A stretch of 64,000 bases of DNA, taken from positions 198,934,400 through 198,998,399 of the forward strand of contig JAIOJX010000026.1 of the NCBI GenBank assembly GCA_022376925.1. The letters run 5' to 3'. The DNA is from Tragulus kanchil. Taxonomy: Eukaryota > Chordata > Mammalia > Artiodactyla > Tragulidae. Below the pieces are notes generated by a model. That model saw only the letters and a program-made list of their open reading frames with translations, did no database searches and was not told where the DNA came from. This document shows, in pieces, positions 34,053 to 45,128 of the stretch; position 1 is the stretch's first letter; each line of letters begins with the position of its first letter. A program made the position numbers and the translations under genes.

Positions 34053-34265
34053 ACTGGCCATTTCTAAAGGCTAGACCTTTCCTGGGGCCTGCCTTCACCC
34101 CTTCAACCCTCACTTAAGAAAGGAACCAACTACACACAAACTCTCCATCACCATGAATTTCCTGCCAATTATTGAAAGAGACCCATAGTAACCGCAGAGG
34201 CAGAGACTCTTAGAACTACATGCAGAGGTTTTCCAGTGGCTGGGCTGTAGCCAACCCTTTGTGCA

Positions 34266-35235
34266 ATTCAGTATCTCTCTATGGACATTCAGTTTCTGCT
34301 TCCACACTACCCAGAGGCCACCACCCACCCTCCCCCTACCTCAGGCACAGCTTACAACCTGATGGGCGGCCATATTGGAGTATAGTCCAAGTCGATGCTC
34401 TTGTCCTGGCCCTTTTGCCAGCCAGTTGTGTGACACTGGAAAAGTATCACCCTCTTGGCCTCAGTCTCCTCTTTTGTAAACTGGAAAGTGTGTCTGATGG
34501 GATTTCTGATTTAAATGCTCCATAATCAGCATTTAACCGATCTGATTCCCACCACTCTCTTCACTGTGACAGCCCTTCAGATGTCTAACTGCAGCATCCA
34601 TGTCATCACTTCCTCAGCAAATGATCCCTTTCCCTGCCACACAAGCCCATCATGCCGGGTCCTCGGATCCCTCTCTGCTCCGGTCACCCTCCTCTGGAAA
34701 GGGGCCAGCTCATCAGCTCAGCTCAGATAAGGGGCAGAGCAGAGCCTGTCTGGGACTTCTTCCAGAGCACCTGCTCAATGCCAGAACCAAGACTGTCTGC
34801 CTCAATTAGAACATCTGGTCACCTTCCCTTGCCCCCCTAATCCCATTGCAACTCCACTGGCTTCACTGATACAAGGAGTTAGATTTCAAATACTGGCTGT
34901 TAGGAAAAGACAAAAGAGGCATCTGCTAATGCATGACCTCATTTTTTCCAAGACATTAATTTAAGAAACAGGAAACATTCAGAAAACTCCTTGGGATAAC
35001 TACAAATGAAGCTCCTCAGATCCTCAAAGAGCAACTTGTGTTTGAAAGCACAAGGAGAGAAAGCCATGTCTTCTACAGTTAAAGACAAGGTGCCCACTAG
35101 GCTGGTTGAGCACAACCGAGAAGATGCTGCTGCCACCTTGTGGCCGCAGTTTTACACTTCCTCTCTGTCCATCCGCTGGACTGAGGGGTGAACCACTCAG
35201 TCAAATATATGTCCACTGGTTTCGTGTTAGGAGTC
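34266..35235. other. single-copy non-coding sequence with MIR relic
   Basis: About 34415-34500 is a sense MIR ('gttgtgtgacactgg', 'ggcctcagtctcctctttt'). The rest is GC-moderate and unassigned, without a convincing open frame. Confidence 0.5.
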
Positions 35236-35482
35236 CTGAGACAAAGAAGGTAAATAGAGATGGTAAACTTGACCAAAATGTCACCCAGATTTGTTCCCCT
35301 CTCTCCATTCTTTTCATCTTTCAGATCAATCACCTTCCTCCCATCCCTCCTCCATCAGGAATCAGATGAGCTTTGACAAAACCCTGAAAATTTCTCCCAG
35401 CTTGTCTGACCACCTGACTGGTGCCTCAGTCCACAATCCACTACCTGGCAAGAAATGCCCTGAGGTCTGACTTCCATCTCTG

Positions 35483-35723
35483 CAGGGAAGATGAGGGCAG
35501 GGGTGGTCAGTTGCTTCTGCCATGTCTGATTCTTTGTGACCCTATGAACTGGCAGACTCCTCTGTCCGTGGGATTCTCCATGCAAGAATACTGGAGTGGG
35601 TGTTCATGGCTCTCCTCCAGGGAATCTTCCTAACCCAGGGATTGAACCCACATCTCCTGCGTCCCCTGTGCTGCAGGTGGATTCTTCACCATTGAGCCAC
35701 CAGAAAACCCCAGGAAAGACGAG
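35483..35723 (-). mobile_element. Bov-tA SINE, antisense
   Basis: The SINE is at 35496-35710. On plus it starts 'agttgcttctgccatgtctg' and ends in the head complement 'caccattgagccaccag'. Flanking 13-bp repeats ('cagggaagatgag' and 'caggaaagacgag') look like the target-site duplication. The second copy (36570-36810) preserves it with one mismatch. Confidence 0.9.
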
Positions 35724-36569
35724 CGCCCTTTCCCTTTAGCACCGTGGCTACATGACTGATGCATGGTTCCCAACCTCTACCTAGAAATCTGCACGCCCGA
35801 GCAGGGAGCAGAGTTTGGGGTACACAGCCAGCACTCCAGGCTGCTGGAGATTGTGGAGCAGATGCCAAGTTGTCTCCTCCAGACTCCAAGTCCCACGTGC
35901 CTGTCTCCATTACGGTCAGCAACACCAGCTTCTCCCCACTGCCCCCTTTTCCTCCCTACTGCTGCGCCAGGAAGGGCTTCAGAACCAGCATACAGGAGTG
36001 GGGCAACAGTGCATGTCTAGTCTACGAAGAATCCCGGAGCTGACTTCCGGGAGCTTTCAACCTTAAAATAACTTATTTTCTCCATCACAAGTTCTATTAA
36101 CTGATGAAAAAGGTGCAAAAAAGGAGGAGGCCCTCAATAAATTCTGTAGTAGAAAAGTGCTATCTTAAGCTTATTTCAGCCCCACATACTAAGTACTTTT
36201 CCCAGGCAGCAACAAAAAGCGGTGCTGAGGAGAAATGGTGTAAAGAGGGGGGAGGAATGGAAACAAACCCAAAGGAATATAGCGACTGTTCACGGCATGG
36301 GCTGGAGCAGAGGAGAGCTTTTGAGTAACAAAGAAGGTAAATAGAGATGGTAAACTTGACCAAAATGTCACCCAGATTTGTTCCCCTCTCTCCATTCTTT
36401 TCATCTTTCAGATCAATCACCTTCCTCCCATCCCTCCTCCATCAGGAATCAGATGAGCTTTGACAAAACCCTGAAAATTTCTCCCAGCTTGTCTGACCAC
36501 CTGACTGGTGCCTCAGTCCACAATCCACTACCTGGCAAGAAATGCCCTGAGGTCTGACTTCCATCTCTG

Positions 36570-36810
36570 CAGGGAAGATGAGTGCAAGGGTGCTCAGTTG
36601 CTTCAGCCATGTCTGATTCTTTGTGACCCTATGAACTGGCAGACTCCTCTGTCCGTGGGATTCTCCATGCAAGAATACTGGAGTGGGTGTTCATGGCTCT
36701 CCTCCAGGGAATCTTCCTAACCCAGGGATTGAACCCACATCTCCTGCGTCCCCTGTGCTGCAGGTGGATTCTTCACCACTGAGCCACCAGAAAACCCCAG
36801 GGAAGACGAG
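36570..36810 (-). mobile_element. Bov-tA SINE, antisense (duplicate copy)
   Basis: Copy of 35496-35710 at 36583-36797, flanked by 'cagggaagatgag' (36570-36582) and 'cagggaagacgag' (36798-36810). Confidence 0.9.
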
Positions 36811-37408
36811 CGCCCTTTCCCTTTAGCACCGTGGCTACATGACTGATGCATGGTTCCCAACCTCTACCTAGAAATCTGCATGCCCGAGCAGGGAGCAGAG
36901 TTTGGGGTACACAGCCAGCACTCCAGGCTGCTGGAGATTGTGGAGCAGATGCCAAGTTGTCTCCTCCAGACTCCAAGTCCCACGTGCCTGTCTCCATTAC
37001 GGTCAGCAACACCAGCTTCTCCCCACTGCCCCCTTTTCCTCCCCTACTGCTGCGCCAGGAAGGGGCTTCAGAACCAGCATACAGGGAGTGGGGCAACAGT
37101 GCATGTCTAGTCTACGAAGAATCCCCGGAGCTGACTTCCGGGAGCTTTCAACCTTAAAATAACTTATTTTCTCCATCACAAGTTCTATTAACTGATGAAA
37201 AAGGTGCAAAAAAGGAGGAGGCCCTCAATAAATTCTGTAGTAGAAAAGTGCTATCTTAAGCTTATTTCAGCCCCACATACTAAGTACTTTTCCCAGGCAG
37301 CAACAAAAAGCGGTGCTGAGGAGAAATGGTGTAAAGAGGGGGGAGGAATGGAAACAAACCCAAAGGAATATAGCGACTGTTCACGGCATGGGCTGGAGCA
37401 GAGGAGAG

Positions 37409-37716
37409 AACCACTTGCACACTGGCAACCGGTGAATTCTGAGGAGGATTTGCACACCCGCCAGTCACCAAGTGGAGCAGCTCAGCTGCATACAAGATGC
37501 TGACTTGTGTCACGGAAGGTCATCCAGGCGGTGGAGCCCACAGCTGAGGGCACTGTGTGGACCCTCCAGAGCAGCGGTGAACGAATAGTCATACAAAACA
37601 CTCAGGATAAGATCCAGAAAGAGCTACTCTAAACTGACTGTGGTCAGTTAATTTGGGAGGTCAAGACAAGAAGAAGAGAAACAGAGTGGGTGATTAGTGA
37701 GAATATTAAGTGGTAA
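37409..37716. other. single-copy non-coding sequence
   Basis: No repeat or coding signal recognised. Confidence 0.5.
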
Positions 37717-38261
37717 TGTGCCAGAGCATGTCAGCCGGGTGCATAGAGAATAGCGGATATGACGAGACATTAAGAAATACATACACACACATACAGATAG
37801 AGAGAAAGGACGAGAATGGGGGGCTCACGACCTTCTGGGTCAAGGCCCTGAACACATTCACCAGTCCCCTTTTATTGAGAGTTTAAGCATCCAGGTGTTT
37901 GCAGGGAATGATATTAGCACAGGCTGGGAGTCAGTCACAGCCCTGATCAATACTTACCCTCGTGACTCTAAGCTGCTTACGTTATTTCCTTAATGGGAAG
38001 GGCGCCCTACAGCTGAAGGGCAGCTAGACCAGCAAGTTAAGGAGTCCGTCCTGCGTGCTCACACAGGATTCTAATGTGCCCTAACCTGGCGTTCCAAAGT
38101 ACATAGCTGATCTCCCACCTGCTGCTAATCAGTATGGCCCCAGCTAATGAGCCCATGTGAATCGAATCAACTTGCTTTTGTCTTAGTTCTTTCTTTGCTA
38201 AGATGGTTTTCTCCTGGCTTGGCCAAAGCTGCACAAACCTTCAATGACTTGTTTCCCCACA
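37717..38261 (-). mobile_element. ERV LTR (class II-like), minus strand
   Basis: Begins 'tgtgccagagcatgtcagcc' and ends 'tgtttccccaca' on plus (TG...CA), about 545 bp. Plus 'ccttttattgag' near 37868 supplies an AATAAA signal on minus. Possible 6-bp flanks 'gtggta' (37710-37715, one base off the LTR start) and 'gtagta' (38262-38267) differ by one base, so the target duplication is tentative. No viral genes adjoin it. A 3' fragment recurs at 39186-39346. Confidence 0.65.
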
Positions 38262-38369
38262 GTAGTATTTTTTTTATTTTTTGCAGAAAGAAAGAGCTCC
38301 TTTATCACATGTGTAATTTAAAAAATACATTAAAATATATAACAAAAATCCAGTGGAAGGAGCCTGGAC

Positions 38370-38545
38370 ATAGGTTGCAAACTGGGTTTAAGTGTCAGGT
38401 CTCTGTATATCTAACTCGTGTCTAGCTTTGGACTAGTCACTGAAACACCCAAGCCTCAGTTTCCTTGTCTGTAAAATGGAGGCATTAATACCTAATCCAC
38501 AGAGTTGTTTTCTTTCTTTAGACTGTAATAGGAGGTGGTTGAAAT
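38370..38545 (+). mobile_element. MIR SINE relic, sense
   Basis: 'gctttggactagtcactgaa', 'aagcctcagtttccttgtct' and 'gtaaaatggaggcattaata' are the MIR core and 3' half in order. Copy at 39455-39630. Confidence 0.8.
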
Positions 38546-39185
38546 ACAGTTGGTCCTAAGTAAAGAATTGTTTTAAAAAGAGAGATGATTGCCCAGACCA
38601 GAGGTGATGCAGGCCTAAGAGGATGCTAGCAAAGAACGTGAAAAAAAGAGACGGATGAGAGATCCCAGAAACAGGGCAGAAAATAAGATGATCTGCCAAC
38701 AAAATTGAGGCTTACGACTCAAAACCTGCTCCCTCTACCCTAACCCCATCCCTGACTGTCCTTAGGTTCTGCTTTTCTTCTTTCAGGCCAGAATGTGGCT
38801 GCGGTAGGAGAACATGAAGGGGAAAGAGAAGGAAAAGAAAAATGGAACAACGTGAATTTAAGACAAGATGAAGTCCATGGTCGTATTGTTAAATATTTGT
38901 GTGCAATGACAAATGGTCAAATTATAATGACACTTTGGTGAAAGAATTTGCTGTGCCCCTGCTTTCTGTAAGTGCCTAGGTGCCTCCAATCCTCGGGAAG
39001 GGGTGTTCCTTATCCTAACAGTCCTCAGCGTTCTGCCCGCTTCCAATTCTCCTCTGAACCATTCTCAGTGGAGGCAATATTATTCCTAAGGAGGCAAAAC
39101 TGCTTCTCGAGGAACAAAAGCTTACTATTTTAATGTGTAAAGCTTAGATAGATAGATATAAAACCCCCTAACTTCTAGTTTAAAT

Positions 39186-39346
39186 ACATAGCTGATCTCC
39201 CACCTGTTGCTAATCAGTATGGCCCCAGCTAATGAGCCCATGTGAATCGAATCAACTTGCTCTTGTCTTAGTTCTTTCTTTGCTAAGATGGTTTTCTCCT
39301 GGCTTGGCCAAAGCTGCACAAACCTTCAATGACTTGTTTCCCCACA
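39186..39346 (-). mobile_element. ERV LTR fragment (duplicate copy)
   Basis: Repeats 38101-38261. It is produced by duplication L and is not a separate insertion. Confidence 0.65.
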
Positions 39347-39454
39347 GTAGTATTTTTTTTATTTTTTGCAGAAAGAAAGAGCTCCTTTATCGCATGTGTA
39401 ATTTAAAAAATACATTAAAATATATAACAAAAATCCAGTGGAAGGAGCCTGGAC

Positions 39455-39630
39455 ATAGGTTGCAAACTGGGTTTAAGTGTCAGGTCTCTGTATATCTAAC
39501 TCGTGTCTAGCTTTGGACTAGTCACTGAAACACCCAAGCCTCAGTTTCCTTGTCTGTAAAATGGAGGCATTAATACCTAATCCACAGAGTTGTTTTCTTT
39601 CTTTAGACTGTAATAGGAGGTGGTTGAAAT
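39455..39630 (+). mobile_element. MIR SINE relic (duplicate copy)
   Basis: Copy of 38370-38545. Confidence 0.8.
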
Positions 39631-40250
39631 ACAGTTGGTCCTAAGTAAAGAATTGTTTTAAAAAGAGAGATGATTGCCCAGACCAGAGGTGATGCAGGCC
39701 TAAGAGGATGCTAGCAAAGAACGTGAAAAAAAGAGACGGATGAGAGATTCCAGAAACAGGGCAGAAAATAAGATGATCTGCCAACAAAATTGAGGCTTAC
39801 GACTCAAAACCTGCTCCCTCTACCCTAACCCCATCCCTGACTGTCCTTAGGTTCTGCTTTTCTTCTTTCAGGCCAGAATGTGGCTGCGGTAGGAGAACAT
39901 GAAGGGGAAAGAGAAGGAAAAGAAAAATGGAACAACGTGAATTTAAGACAAGATGAAGTCCATGGTCGTATTGTTAAATATTTGTGTGCAATGACAAATG
40001 GTCAAATTATAATGACACTTTGGTGAAAGAATTTGCTGTGCCCCTGCTTTCTGTAAGTGCCTAGGTGCCTCCAATCCTCGGGGAAGGGGGTGTTCCTTAT
40101 CCTAACAGTCCTCAGCGTTCTGCCCGCTTCCAATTCTCCCTCTGAACCATTCTCAGTGGAGGCAATATTATTCCTAAGGAGGCAAAAACTGCTTCTCGAG
40201 GGAACAAAAGCTTACTATTTTAATGTGTAAAGCTTAGATAGATAGATATA

Positions 40251-40462
40251 GCACACAGCCCATATATACTCTTCCTGTGGTATTTACATTTTCATGGAGG
40301 GTATTTGAAAAAAGTATATCTAAAGAATCTCTTTTGTGGGGCTGGTAATGGAAAAAAGTTGGGACATCTGCTCTAAGCACTTTGGAGGTAGGTATTCTGA
40401 ATCCACACTGAGGATGCCTGTGCATATCAGGGATTAATATCAATATACTAGAGGAATGTAGT
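40251..40462. other. single-copy non-coding sequence
   Basis: Start of the longest stretch of the window without local duplication (to about 47023). No feature recognised. Confidence 0.5.
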
Positions 40463-40668
40463 AGCTTCCCTGGTGTCTCAGATGGTAAAGAATCTGCTTG
40501 CAATGCAGGAGACCCTGGTTCAATCCTCAGATCAGGAAGATCCCTGGAGAAGGGAATGGGTAACCACTCCAGTATTCTTCCCTGGAGAATTCCATGGACA
40601 GAGGACCCTGGTGTCTTTAGTCCATGGGTTTGCAAAAAATTGGACTTGGCTGAGTGAATAACACTTGC
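40463..40668 (+). mobile_element. Bov-tA SINE, sense
   Basis: 'gcttccctggtgtctcagat' head, B-box region 'tggttcaatcctcagatc', 'actccagtattcttccctgg', 'gcaaaaaattggacttggct'. Full length and moderately diverged. Confidence 0.92.
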
Positions 40669-41442
40669 AGAGGGACATAAGGAGGCAGGGAGGGAGGGGA
40701 GAAGGCGGGAGTTACTTGTGGGCTACAAACAATGGGCTTTAACAATACATCACCGGCTCGCTTTATTGTTAGTTCATGGTGAGATTCTGCTGCAAATCTC
40801 AGTCCTGACAAAATAATCTCAGACAGAGGGCATCTTCTCAGAATTTCCCCCATTTCCCCCAGAACCTCCAACTGTCTTCCCCTCTTGTCCCATTAGACTA
40901 TCACTTTGGCAAACCAATCAAGCCAAGGGTGTGGACTCCTGCCTAGACCTGGTGGGACCAGCCCTGGAGCTGAAAAGGGGTCTGATCCGCTGAGGCAGAA
41001 AGGGGCAGAGAAATGGCAGGAACCCAAATACAACTTGTGCTCATATGGAAGGAACAAGTGGAGTGGAGTGGGTGGAGGCTGGTCAGGGAAACAACGGACA
41101 GAGTCTGCTCGTTGACTGGCTCAGCTGTTTCTGAGCTGTTCCATTAAGAGAAATGGGTTTCCACAGTGTCCCAGACATATTTTAGTAGCTCGTCACAAAG
41201 CAAACAACCTTTGTTTGTTTACTGAAGTATAGCTGACTTAACGTTTCAGTTGAATAACAATCTTTATTTCAGTATATATTAACTATTTCAGCCTTAGCTT
41301 TTTTTGAGTTGAATAGATGACACCAGGGAAGTCCTTTCCTCTCTTGCAGCTTTGGTTTACTCGTGAAATAAAAGATTATCCTAGTCTCTACCACCCCTAA
41401 GCTGTTTTGGAATATGTTTCTACTAAATTATAGATTATAGAG
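40669..41442. other. single-copy non-coding sequence
   Basis: No coding signal. About 41213-41275 ('actgaagtatagctgactta') resembles the antisense tip of an L1 3'UTR. Confidence 0.45.
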
Positions 41443-41792
41443 GTTTGTGCAGCTTTTTTAAAAAATATATTTATTTATTTATTTATTTTGCGGGGGAATG
41501 GGATGGGGAGGGAGGGGGGCGGACCGACCACTTGGCTTTCATTTCTCTATTTTCATCCATCTTTGTTCTTTGGCCCATGTGGGCCTCCCATTGCGGTGGC
41601 CTCTGCTGTTGCAGAGCGCCGGCTCTGGGCGCATGCGCTCCAGAGCTCCGGCTCGGTAATTGGACACATCGGTCCAGCCGCTCCGCGGCACGTGGGATCT
41701 TCCCAGGCCAGGGCTCGAACCAGCGCCCCTTGCACTGCAAGGCGGTGTCCTTACCCACTGGACCACCAGGGAAGCCCAGTTTGTGCAGCTTT
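41443..41792 (-). mobile_element. CHR-variant SINE with 14-bp target-site duplication, minus strand
   Basis: The SINE is at 41457-41778, flanked by exact 14-bp repeats 'gtttgtgcagcttt' (41443-41456 and 41779-41792). Read on minus: head 'gcttccctggtggtccagtg', B-box region 'ggttcgagccctggcctgg', body 'gagcggctggaccgatgtgt', then 'caaagatggatgaaaatag', a C-rich segment and (AAAT)n tail. It is very close to the 22704 and 28243 copies. Confidence 0.9.
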
Positions 41793-42705
41793 AATGCTAC
41801 TTTTGTCAAAGTTTTGAGTCCTGTTTACATTTTTTCCTGGTATTTGAACAGAAGTAAGCTCTCAATTATAATGACATTTTGATAGGAAAATACCATCCCT
41901 GAAACCATAAATGATGTCATATTATGGTTTCCAAGAGGGAATGTTTGTACCAACAGAAGCAGCCTGTTGTGTAAATTTTAAATGACCACATTCAATCTTC
42001 TGGATGGATAGCTGAGTTGATGGACCAACAGACAGATAATTGAATAAACAGATATTCTTGTTGTCTAAGACTAGGTATAATTCACAGGTGACTTTGATAC
42101 AATCAAGTGCCAGGTGTATGTCTTTCTGCAATTCAGAGCACTGCACATTGTCCCTATTCTAATAATAAAGACTGTACGTGGATCTTGTGTCCACGTTTGT
42201 CACACAATCTATTTGTCAGCTTCCCAAAGAGCTTACTGGCATTTTCATTAGACTCTCTGCTTTCTTTCTATGACACTCTGCAGGCTATGTTGCCCTTGCT
42301 GAGAGAAGCCAATGACGGACCACACTAGGTCTGGAAAAGCAGGCAACACCTTGCCTCCCAGCTCCCTTTCCCTTAAGAATTATGAGATTTACAGTTGCCA
42401 CTAAAGAGTCAGAGTGCCTTTTCTTTTTATACTATTTCTCATCTAAAAATTAAAAAATAAATACACAAGCACAAACCCCACGCACCTTGGCCCACCTAAC
42501 AGAGGTAGGAAAATTTTTAGTTTAAGGGTCCTGACACACTTAATAATCAAGTTAATCTCTCAACTACAACAGTTCGTTTTGAAACTGTTTCAGGATAAGT
42601 GAGTTTATAAAGAGAAGAAATTTGTAAATAAATTACGCCAATAATGGAATGTTTTTAAATCTACAACCTTAAAAGTCACGAGTTCAACAGAATCAGGAAT
42701 CAAGG
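41793..42705. other. single-copy non-coding sequence
   Basis: No recognised repeat and no coding signal. Confidence 0.45.
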
Positions 42706-43000
42706 ATAGGGCTTCCCTGATGTTAAGAATTCCCTGATGTTAAGCGGTTAAGAATTCGCCTTGCAGTGAAGGGACATGGATGTTCGATCCTGGTCTGGGA
42801 AGATCCACCTGCCATCAGGCAACACGATCCCATGTGCCACTACTACTGAGGCCTGAGAGCCCTGGAGCCTGTGCTTCCCAGCAAGAGAAGCCACCACAAT
42901 GAGAAACCTTCAAACTGCAATGAGAGGAGCCCCCATTTCCTGCAACTAGAGAAGGTCTACCTGCAGCAAAGAAGACTCAGTACTACCAAAGATAAATAAA
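42706..43000 (+). mobile_element. CHR-type tRNA-Glu SINE, long form
   Basis: 'agggcttccctgatgttaag' head with an internal repeat of 'aattccctgatgttaag'-like sequence, B-box region 'gatgttcgatcctggtctgg', then 'cccatgtgccactactactg', 'cagcaagagaagccaccaca', ending in 'aagataaataaagag'. Older and more diverged than the CHR-variant group and with a different body. Confidence 0.75.
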
Positions 43001-43369
43001 GAGAGAATCAAAGATAAACTTATAAAATAACTCCTTAGAAAGTACCTACATTTACCTGATGAATAGGAAGTAATCCACCATGCATTATAATGTAGAAATG
43101 TGTTAGAAAATCTCTCTTTGGAGAAACATCTGTCTTCTTTTCATTGGACTCCAAATAAGTTTATAAAGCATATAATTTGCCTTGTTCATATGTATCGGTT
43201 CACATGGTTGCCTATAGTTAAAAGACGTTTTCAATACTCAAAAGAAAAAAGAGCAGTGACAAATAATCAATGTTACTGGGAAGACATTTTAATCTAGAAG
43301 AACTTTTGTAAAGCACTTTTCTATGTGAGCCTAAAACATGAAGAGAATCGAGAGAACCCTACTACCCCA
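43001..43369. other. single-copy non-coding sequence upstream of the CpG island
   Basis: AT-rich. No recognised element. Flanks the CpG island on its left. Confidence 0.45.
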
Positions 43370-44130
43370 GGCACAGAAAGTCCGCGGCAGCATGCTCCAC
43401 CTGCCCGTCAGCACTGCCCGGTGATTGTGGCTGTCCCGCCGCTTCCTGCAGCTGCCATCTGGCTGATTAGGAGGGTGAAGGGCTACGTGACAAGCCCTCA
43501 GGGCATCGCTCCAACTCTTTGGGAAACAGACCCAGGAACCACGAATAAATCTTTCAAACAGCCTTCCAGAGGAGAGGGCCTTGGGTGTGGAAGAAGCTGA
43601 TCCCTTCGTGGGCCGTATTTCACGTCTCTCAGCGCCCTCCTTTCATTTTATAGAACAGACTCGGAGCGCTCGCCCTGCCGGAGCCTTTCCCAGCCCGGCA
43701 GGGGCGGAGGGAGGCTGCGGTGGAAGCCTGGGGTCCTGCGAGGCCGGAGCGCGGCGGGAGGCTCCGGGGTCTCGGTGCAGACGTCGCAGTCGCATGGGAG
43801 TTCACTTACAGAACACAAATTCAAAGATAAATCAGACCGGCGAGACGCGGAGGGCAGACCTTGGGAGTACTGTTGGGGGTGAGGGTTTCTGGGCGCGGGA
43901 CCCCAAGTGACAGCACTGGTCGTTCGGCCACATGGACAGTCCTGCCCCAGCTCCTCTCTCGCTGGGAGCCCGGCCTTCCTCGAGCACGGATCTGCCTGCA
44001 GCCTGCCGCTTTTATCTTCCTTCCTCCAGTCCCCACCACCGCTAAACTGGAGGCGATAAGCCCAAACTGGCCCCAGGGAAAACCAGGACGCCCTTCCTTC
44101 TGCTGGGAGGTCGAAGACGGCTCCGGAAGT
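43370..44130. promoter_or_regulatory. CpG island, candidate promoter / first-exon region
   Basis: This is the only CpG-rich stretch in the window. I count about 29 CpG dinucleotides in 43621-43980, while flanking sequence is AT-rich and nearly CpG-free. Such islands normally mark promoters or first exons. I see no clear TATA box, and I could not place a convincing splice donor or start codon in either direction. Open frames in it (163 codons on minus at 43648-44139, 121 on plus at 43861-44226) overlap each other, as expected of stop-poor GC-rich DNA. It is not a recognisable repeat and lies in non-duplicated sequence. Confidence 0.65.
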
Positions 44131-45009
44131 GCATTCCACTTAATTACCAGGAGAAATTCTCTAAGACTGCTTTTGATACTATTCCGAGAACCAATTAGTC
44201 AGACCTTTCATTTAGATGCAACTTGAGGATGCAAAAAAAAAAAAAAAAAAAACACCAAACTATGGCACTGCGTTTTAACAGCGTAAACAGCGCCATATAT
44301 TTAGCTTAAACAGAGGACTAACTTCCCAGAAATACACAGAACAGTCCTTTAGGCCTGCTGAATGCATAACAAAGACAGCTGCAAAGTCACAAAGGAAGTT
44401 GCATTCAGGCGATATTTGCTAATAAGTTGTGTTCAATATTTGAAGAGAGAAAGAAAAAAAGTTAAAATAATGGAAGTTAAAGGCAGATAGAGACTTTTTT
44501 TTTTGGAGACCTTCTCATCTACTTTATTTTGTGAATTAACAGCTGGGTCATTAGTTGGGAATATGATCTAGCTGACATCAGGCAGGAGAGGGTTATATCC
44601 CATTTAAAAAGGAAGGCTCTGTCTCAGAAGTCTTTTTTGAGTTCTCATTAAAATAGAAATCATATACACGGGACACTTTTATAACCGTGTGGCTATAACA
44701 TTTGCTCATTTGTTTTGCATAGAAAGGTATGTGTTAACAATGAGACAAATACATATGCTTAAGAGTCATATTTAGAAAGTTAAGTTTCTACAAATAAACA
44801 GGCAAATTTTGCAATTCCAGTTAAAATCAGTGCTAAAAAATAACTTGGAAATAATTTTCAAATGTTTTCAATTTTACTGTTATGTGTTAAAAATAAATTC
44901 ACAAAAGTCTCATGACCTTGGAATTCAAAAATTTTTTAAATTAATTTTCTTATTTCTTTTCATCTGTTCATTCAAAGATAATTTTTTAAACGTAGCTTAT
45001 GAAGTAGAA
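44131..45009. other. single-copy AT-rich sequence with A-run
   Basis: Includes an 18-19 base A-run near 44234-44252. No recognised element or coding signal. Confidence 0.45.
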
Positions 45010-45128
45010 AACGGCAGCACACTCCAGTTATCATGCCTGGTGAATTCTATGGACACAGGAGCCTGGCGGACTACAGCCCACAGGGTCAAAAGGATCGGAC
45101 ATGACTTAGCGACTGAGCCCTCACACGC
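45010..45128 (+). mobile_element. Bov-tA SINE 3' half, sense
   Basis: 'acactccagttatcatgcct', 'ttctatggacacaggagcct', 'cggacatgacttagcgactg'. Head missing. Confidence 0.85.

Larger units (their letters stand above)
32058..34265. repeat. direct duplication J, about 1.11 kb (junction ~33166)
   Basis: Copy 1 is about 32058-33165 and copy 2 about 33166-34265, offset 1107 bp. Copy 2 loses one T ('caattttaaaaaagg' against 'caatttttaaaaaagg') and one G near 33399. It differs by single bases such as 'agtcgtgtc'/'agtcatgtc'. Contents are the L1 tail, unassigned sequence and antisense BovB. Confidence 0.9.
35236..37408. repeat. direct duplication K, about 1.09 kb (junction ~36327)
   Basis: Copy 1 is about 35236-36321 and copy 2 about 36327-37408, offset 1087 bp. 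In copy 1 four homopolymers between about 35955 and 36040 are each one base shorter than in copy 2 ('tccctac'/'tcccctac', 'aagggcttc'/'aaggggcttc', 'acaggagt'/'acagggagt', 'tcccgga'/'tccccgga'). Confidence 0.92.
38098..40250. repeat. direct duplication L, about 1.09 kb (junction ~39184)
   Basis: Copy 1 is about 38098-39163 and copy 2 about 39184-40250, offset 1085 bp, with ~20 bases of unmatched sequence between (39164-39183). Five homopolymers in the last ~140 bases of copy 1 are each one base shorter than in copy 2 ('tcgggaa'/'tcggggaa', 'aaggggtg'/'aagggggtg', 'ctcctct'/'ctccctct', 'caaaact'/'caaaaact', 'cgagga'/'cgaggga'). Confidence 0.93.

Noticed and set aside
43648..44139. 163-codon open frame on minus in the CpG island
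   Set aside because: Stop codons are rare in GC-rich DNA, and the product is low-complexity R/P/G/S-rich with no recognisable domain. The island is kept as a regulatory candidate only.
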